The position numbers were made by a program, and so were the translations under genes. Below are positions 59,601 through 64,000 of a DNA stretch of 64,000 nucleotides, piece by piece; the first letter of the stretch is position 1; the number at the start of each line of letters is the position of its first letter. The stretch covers positions 15,763,744 to 15,827,743 of the forward strand of contig CM040443.1 in NCBI GenBank assembly GCA_022749755.1, given 5' to 3'. The notes beneath the pieces were generated by a model that was not told the DNA's origin, ran no database searches, and was given only the letters and a program-made list of their open reading frames with translations. This DNA is from Azadirachta indica. Its lineage: Eukaryota > Streptophyta > Magnoliopsida > Sapindales > Meliaceae.

Positions 59601-61840
59601 GAGAAGTTGAATGCGCACGATTTTCTGTGACGGAATTGTCAAATGTGATACAGGCTAGAAAAACGATTTCGTTTCGACACGGTTCGCACGTCTTCTTACT
59701 CAGCATCACGTGATGATTGTTACGGTGTAATTAATTTCAAAAATGGAGAAGTTGAATACGTACGATTTTCTGGGACGGAATTGTCAAATGTGGTACGGAT
59801 TTAATAAACGACTTCATTTCGAGACGAACCACAAGTCTTCTTACCCAGCATCATATGAGAATTGTTACAGTGCAGTTTATTTTAAAAACGGAGACCTTGA
59901 AAACGTACCATTTTCGAGAGACAGAATTGTAGAACGTGATAAAGACTCGAAAAACGGCTTCATTTCAAGACAGGCCGCACATCTTCTTACTGAGCATTGC
60001 GTGACGATCATTGCGGTGTATTTTATTTCGAAATTGGAGAAGTTGAATGCAAACAATTTTCTGTCACGGAATTGTCAAACGTGATACAGACTCGAAAAAC
60101 AACTTCGTTTCAAGACGAGCCATGCACCTTGTCACTTAAATCGCGTGAGGATCGTTACGGTGCATCTTATTTTGAAAACCGAAGAAGCTGTAAATGTATG
60201 ATTTTTTGGGACGAAATCGTCAAACGTGGAACAGATTCGAAAAACGGCTTTATTTTGAGACGGGCTAACGTTTTCTCACTCAGCATCGCGTGAGGATCAT
60301 TGCTGTATATTTTATTTCAAAAACAGAGAAGTTGAATACGTACGATTTTCAGGGCTGGAATTGTCAAACGTGATACAAACTCGAAAGACGACTTTATTTC
60401 GAAGCAAGCCACAGGTGTTCTTACTCAGCATTATATGAGAATCATTATAGTGCATTTTATTTCCAAAACAGAGATGTTAAAAACGTACGATTTTAGGAGA
60501 CGGAATAGTCAAACGTGATACGGAGTCGAAAAATGACTATGTTTCGGGATAGGCCGCAGGTCTTTTTACCCAGCATCGTATGAAGATTGTTACAGTACAT
60601 TTTATTTCCAAAATAGAGATGTTGAAAACGTACCATTTTCGGGGATGAAATTATCAAACGTGATAAAGACTCGAAAAATGACTTCGTTCCGAGACGAGCC
60701 TCACATCTTCTAACTCAGCATCATGTGAGGATCCTTACGGTGCATTTCATTTCGAAATCGGAGAAGTTGAATGCGTTTGATTTTCTAAGACGGAATTGTC
60801 AAACGTGACATGGACTTAAAAAACAACTTCGTTTTGAGACGAGCCATGCGCGCCATGTCACTCACATCGTGTGAGGATCATTATGATGCATTTTATTTCA
60901 AAAACAGAAAAAGCTGGAAACGTATAATTTTCTGGGATGGAATCGTAAAACGTGATATAGACTCCAAAAATGACTTCGTTTCAAGATGGGCCATACGTCT
61001 TCTTACTCAGCATCACATGAGAATCGTTACTGTATATTTTATTTCAAAAACGAAGAAGTTGAATACGTATGATTTTCGGGGGCCGGAATTGTCAAATGTG
61101 ATACGAACTCGAAAAAAGACTTGTTTCCAGGCAAGCTGCTGGTCTTCTTACTTAGCATCATGTGAGGATCGTTATAGTGCATTTCATTTCGAAAACGGAG
61201 AGGTTGAATGCATACGATTTTCTGTAACGGAATTGTTAAACGTGATATATACTCCAAAAATAACTTCGTTTCGAGACAGGCCACGAGCCTTGTCACTCAG
61301 CATCGCCTGAAGATCGTGACGATGTATTTTATTTCGAAAACGGAGAAGTTGAATGCGTACAATTTTCTATGAGGGAATTGTCAAACGTGATACGGATTCG
61401 AAAAAGAACTTCGTTTCTAAGCGGGCTGTTGGTCTTCTTACTCAGCATCGCGTGAGGATCCTTACGGTGCATTTCATTTTGAAAAAAGAGTATTTGAATG
61501 GGTACATTTTTTTGTGACAGAATTGTCAAACATAATATAGACTCAAAAACTACTTCGTTTCTAGACGAGCCGCAGGTTTTGTTACTCAGCATCGTATGAT
61601 GATAGTTACAGTGCATTTTATTTCCGAAACAGAGATATTAAAAACGTACGATTTTCGGAAACAAAATAGTCAAACGTGATACGGACTCGAAAATCCACTT
61701 TGTTTCAAGACAGAACAAACGTCTTCTTACTCAGCATCACGTGAGGACCGTTACTGTATATTTATTTTCGAAAACGGAGAAGTCGAAAACGTATGATTTT
61801 TAGGGCCGGAATTGTCAAACGTGATAAAAACACGAAAAAT
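53637..61840 (+). repeat. ~146-bp satellite array, about 56 monomers
   Basis: Tandem monomers of about 143-148 bp, CpG-rich and well conserved. A recurring pair of variants is visible: one with TTTTCTGTGACGGAATTGTC, then one lacking two bases at CACTCA(GC)ATCGC and carrying TTTTCTGGGACGGAATCGTC. It occurs near 55.0, 56.1, 60.1 and 60.85 kb with relatives elsewhere. The array ends inside a monomer at 61840, joined to an LTR end. Confidence 0.93.
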
Positions 61841-61841
61841 G

Positions 61842-61929
61842 ATGATAAACTTACGTCTTGGGGAAATCTTGGGGTTCTTTACTATATTCGGTATTGGGTT
61901 TCGTCACACTATTGGTGAGGTTCGTATCA
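61842..61929 (+). repeat. Truncated family-1 LTR end
   Basis: The last about 88 bp of the family-1 LTR (TATTCGGTATTGGGTTTCGT ... GTTCGTATCA) directly after the satellite. The rest of the LTR has been lost at the join. Confidence 0.8.
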
Positions 61930-61931
61930 TT

Positions 61932-61943
61932 TGGTATCAGAGC
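61932..61943 (+). promoter_or_regulatory. Primer-binding site, initiator tRNA-Met
   Basis: TGGTATCAGAGC two bases after the LTR end; same arrangement as at 27379-27390. Confidence 0.85.
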
Positions 61944-62472
61944 TTTGGTTTTAAGGCAAGTTTAAGTTATCCTTTACATCTTTATTGTTCCTTTACTTCT
62001 TCAATTTGAATTCTGAAAAAAAAAACCAAAAAAAATATATATATATATTGTGGGCAAATTCCTCCTTGAATGGTCCAAATTCAAATTTTGTATTTTGCTT
62101 TCTTCAATATATTTTGATTTCATTTTGTTATTTCTAGTTCCTAAAAAAAAAAAAAATAAAATAAAGCAAAAAAAAGAAAAAAAAAGAAAAAAAGAGAATT
62201 GTTGTTATTCATTATATTCATAATTTCTTATAGTATTGACCTAATATTCCTTATTCTTGATCCAATATTGTCATTGCTTGCATCAATTTCTTAAGAATTG
62301 CTTATTGAATCTTGTGATTTGTTTTGATTGCTTCGCATCTTAAAATTGTCATTGAAATTTTGATTAAGAGTATATGAGTATAAGAACATTTGAATGCTCA
62401 AACACGAGAGTGAGTGAAAACACGTAAGGGAGTGCTTGTGAGGTTTCTCACTTCATTTTGCAAATTTTAAAT
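61944..62472 (+). other. Leader of the right-hand family-1 element
   Basis: Co-linear with 27391-27938. Has an (AT)n run near 62036-62050 and a purine-rich run near 62140-62200. Non-coding. Confidence 0.7.
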
Positions 62473-64000
62473 ATGTCTCACAATCAAGAAGAAAATTCAA
62501 CCTCGGGGGTACAACAACCAACTATCCCGAACCTAGCAAGCGTTATTGGGGGAGATGAGACGGATGATGAGGGCTGAGTTAGAACCAATCCATGAGAGGA
62601 TGGATAGGTTGGAAGAAGAGACATCAAAAGGGCAATATCAAAGCTATTCCATTAGACAACCACCTAGGCAAGTGCAACCAAGGGTACAATAGGGTAATGT
62701 TGAGGATGATGAGGAGTTAGATGAATCACCAATGAATCGGGGCAAGAATATGCGTGGTTATGGGAATAGAGAAGTTAAGTTGGTAAACCTAAGTTGTTGG
62801 ATAATGATTTAGGAAGCATTAAGGTGAAAATTCCAATGTTTTAAGGTAGAAACGATCTGGAAGCTTATGTAGAGTGGGAGAAGAAAATAGAAATCGTTTT
62901 CAATTGTCATAACTACTCCGAGATCAAAAAAGTAAAACTTGCGGCATTAAATTTACTGATTATGCTATTATTTGGTGGGATCAATTGTTGAAGGATAGGA
63001 GAAGAAATTAAGAACATCCTGTTGAAACATGGGATGAGATGAAGACAATAATGAGAAGACGTTTCATTCCCAGCTACTACTATCGGGAGTTGTTCGACAA
63101 TTGCAGCATTTAACTCAAGGATTTAAAAGCGTAGATGAATACTATAAAGAGATGGAGGTTGCTGTGATCCGAGCAAATGTAGAGGAGGATAGAGAAGCTA
63201 CCATGGCTAGATTCTTACATGGTTTAAATCATGAGATCACAGACGTGGTGGACATGTAACATTATCTAGAGTTGACAGATATGGTACACCAAGCTATCAA
63301 AGTTGAGCAACAATTGAAGCGAAGAAACATGGCTAGGAGAGGAGCAAGCATGACTGCTACAAACTCATGGAGATCAACTCTTAAACTGTAGGAATTTCCA
63401 ACAATAAAGTCTAATTCCGAAGCTTCTAAGGATTCTAAACAAGTTGTGCCGCAAAAATAAGGTAACATTGAACCCACCGCTTCTAGAAATTGTGACATTA
63501 AGTGTTTCAAATATCAAGGAAGGGGTCATATAGCTAGCCAATGACCAAATAAAAGAGTAATGGTGATCAATGCTCAAGGAGAGATTCAGTCGGAAGGTGA
63601 AGAAGAAGATGAAATAGAAGACATGCCATCTCTTGAAGATAACTACGAAGGGCAATATGCTGCCGAAGAAAAATTATTAGTGGCAAGACGAGCTCTTAGC
63701 GCACAGATTAAGGAAGAAGAAAATGATCAACGGGAGAACTTGTTTCATACCGGTGTTTCGTCAACAACAAAGTTTGCTGCATTATAATTGATGGAGGAAG
63801 TTACACCAACGTGGCCAGCACCGAATTAGTGAAAAAATTGTCGTTACCTACCATGAAACATCCACGACGGTATCAGCTTCAATGGCTAAACAATTGTGGA
63901 CAAATCAAGGTAATAAAATAAGTGTTGGTAGCATTCTCTATTGGCAAGTATAAGGATGAGGTCCATTGTGACGTGATTCCTATGCATGCATGTCACATCC
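62473..64000 (+). pseudogene. Family-1 gypsy gag-protease, running off the window
   Basis: Starts MSHNQEENSTSG; co-linear with 27939-28979 but continuing further. Pieces in several frames include LGSIKVKIPMF, LEAYVEWEKKIEIVFNCHNY and [21 protein letters not shown] damaged zinc knuckle reads CFKYQGRGHIASQ then a stop, so two of its cysteines are lost. Next is an acidic linker (EGEEEDEIEDMPSLEDNYEG, 63593-63652) and, after a frameshift near 63770, a protease start with IIDGGSYTNVASTELV. Multiple stops and frameshifts. The pol region lies beyond the right edge. Confidence 0.85.

Noticed and set aside
31000..61600. Dozens of 60-166 codon ORFs on both strands in the satellite (for example 60810-61310 +, 54306-54728 -) with similar peptides such as FRNKMHRNDPHAMLSKKT.
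   Set aside because: The similarity is that of the DNA repeat itself. ORFs occur on both strands and in different frames, begin and end at random monomers, and have no promoter or conserved length. They are by-products of a monomer poor in stops and often near a multiple of three long.
31000..61800. CRISPR-like array because of regular repeats.
   Set aside because: The whole unit of about 146 bp repeats with drift. There are no short identical repeats with unique spacers, and the genome is a plant's.

Overview
This is a plant nuclear window, most likely from a eudicot of the rosid group. The evidence is a spliced gene with large AT-rich introns, a phytosulfokine receptor closely matching those of dicots, and plant-type Ty3/gypsy retrotransposons primed by initiator tRNA-Met. 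By memory the receptor resembles Sapindales/Malvales proteins most, but no alignment was run, so the order is a guess.

The first 20 kb look like euchromatin with two convergent genes. A single-exon PSKR1-type LRR receptor kinase lies on + (2018-5140), with two short upstream ORFs in its leader. An aldo-keto reductase of three exons lies on - (19669 down to 9865). Its second intron is about 7 kb and holds an old gypsy LTR fragment and a probable LINE remnant. The predicted reductase keeps the fold motifs but has Thr at the catalytic Lys position (residue 84) and Cys at a cofactor-binding Lys position (residue 290), so it may be a pseudoenzyme or have altered chemistry.

From about 21.35 kb to the right edge the window is heterochromatin-like. 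Its backbone is a tandem repeat of about 146 bp, roughly 170 monomers in five blocks (21.4-22.5, 25.7-26.6, 31.0-35.7, 40.7-51.4 and 53.6-61.8 kb), all in the same orientation. The blocks nearest the genes are the most diverged and CpG-poor. The 40.7-51.4 block contains a higher-order duplication with a period of 1655 bp that carries a 211-212 bp piece of a foreign LTR.

The blocks are separated by broken gypsy elements. One short element (22.48-25.70 kb) is cleanly nested inside a monomer. A family-1 fragment has its pol end, LTR, primer site and gag on + (26.6-29.0 kb). An inverted family-1 LTR plus integrase lies at 29.0-31.0 kb. A better preserved family-2 gag-protease-RT-RNase H region lies on - (35.7-38.9 kb), followed by its LTR and another pol end (to 40.7 kb). 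A head-to-head fusion of RT-RNase H (+) with integrase (-) lies at 51.4-53.6 kb. Another gag-protease region runs off the right edge (61.8-64.0 kb). Every element carries stops, frameshifts or deletions. The constant array orientation and the mixed LTR families fit a satellite that was repeatedly invaded and reshuffled better than a repeat belonging to one element.
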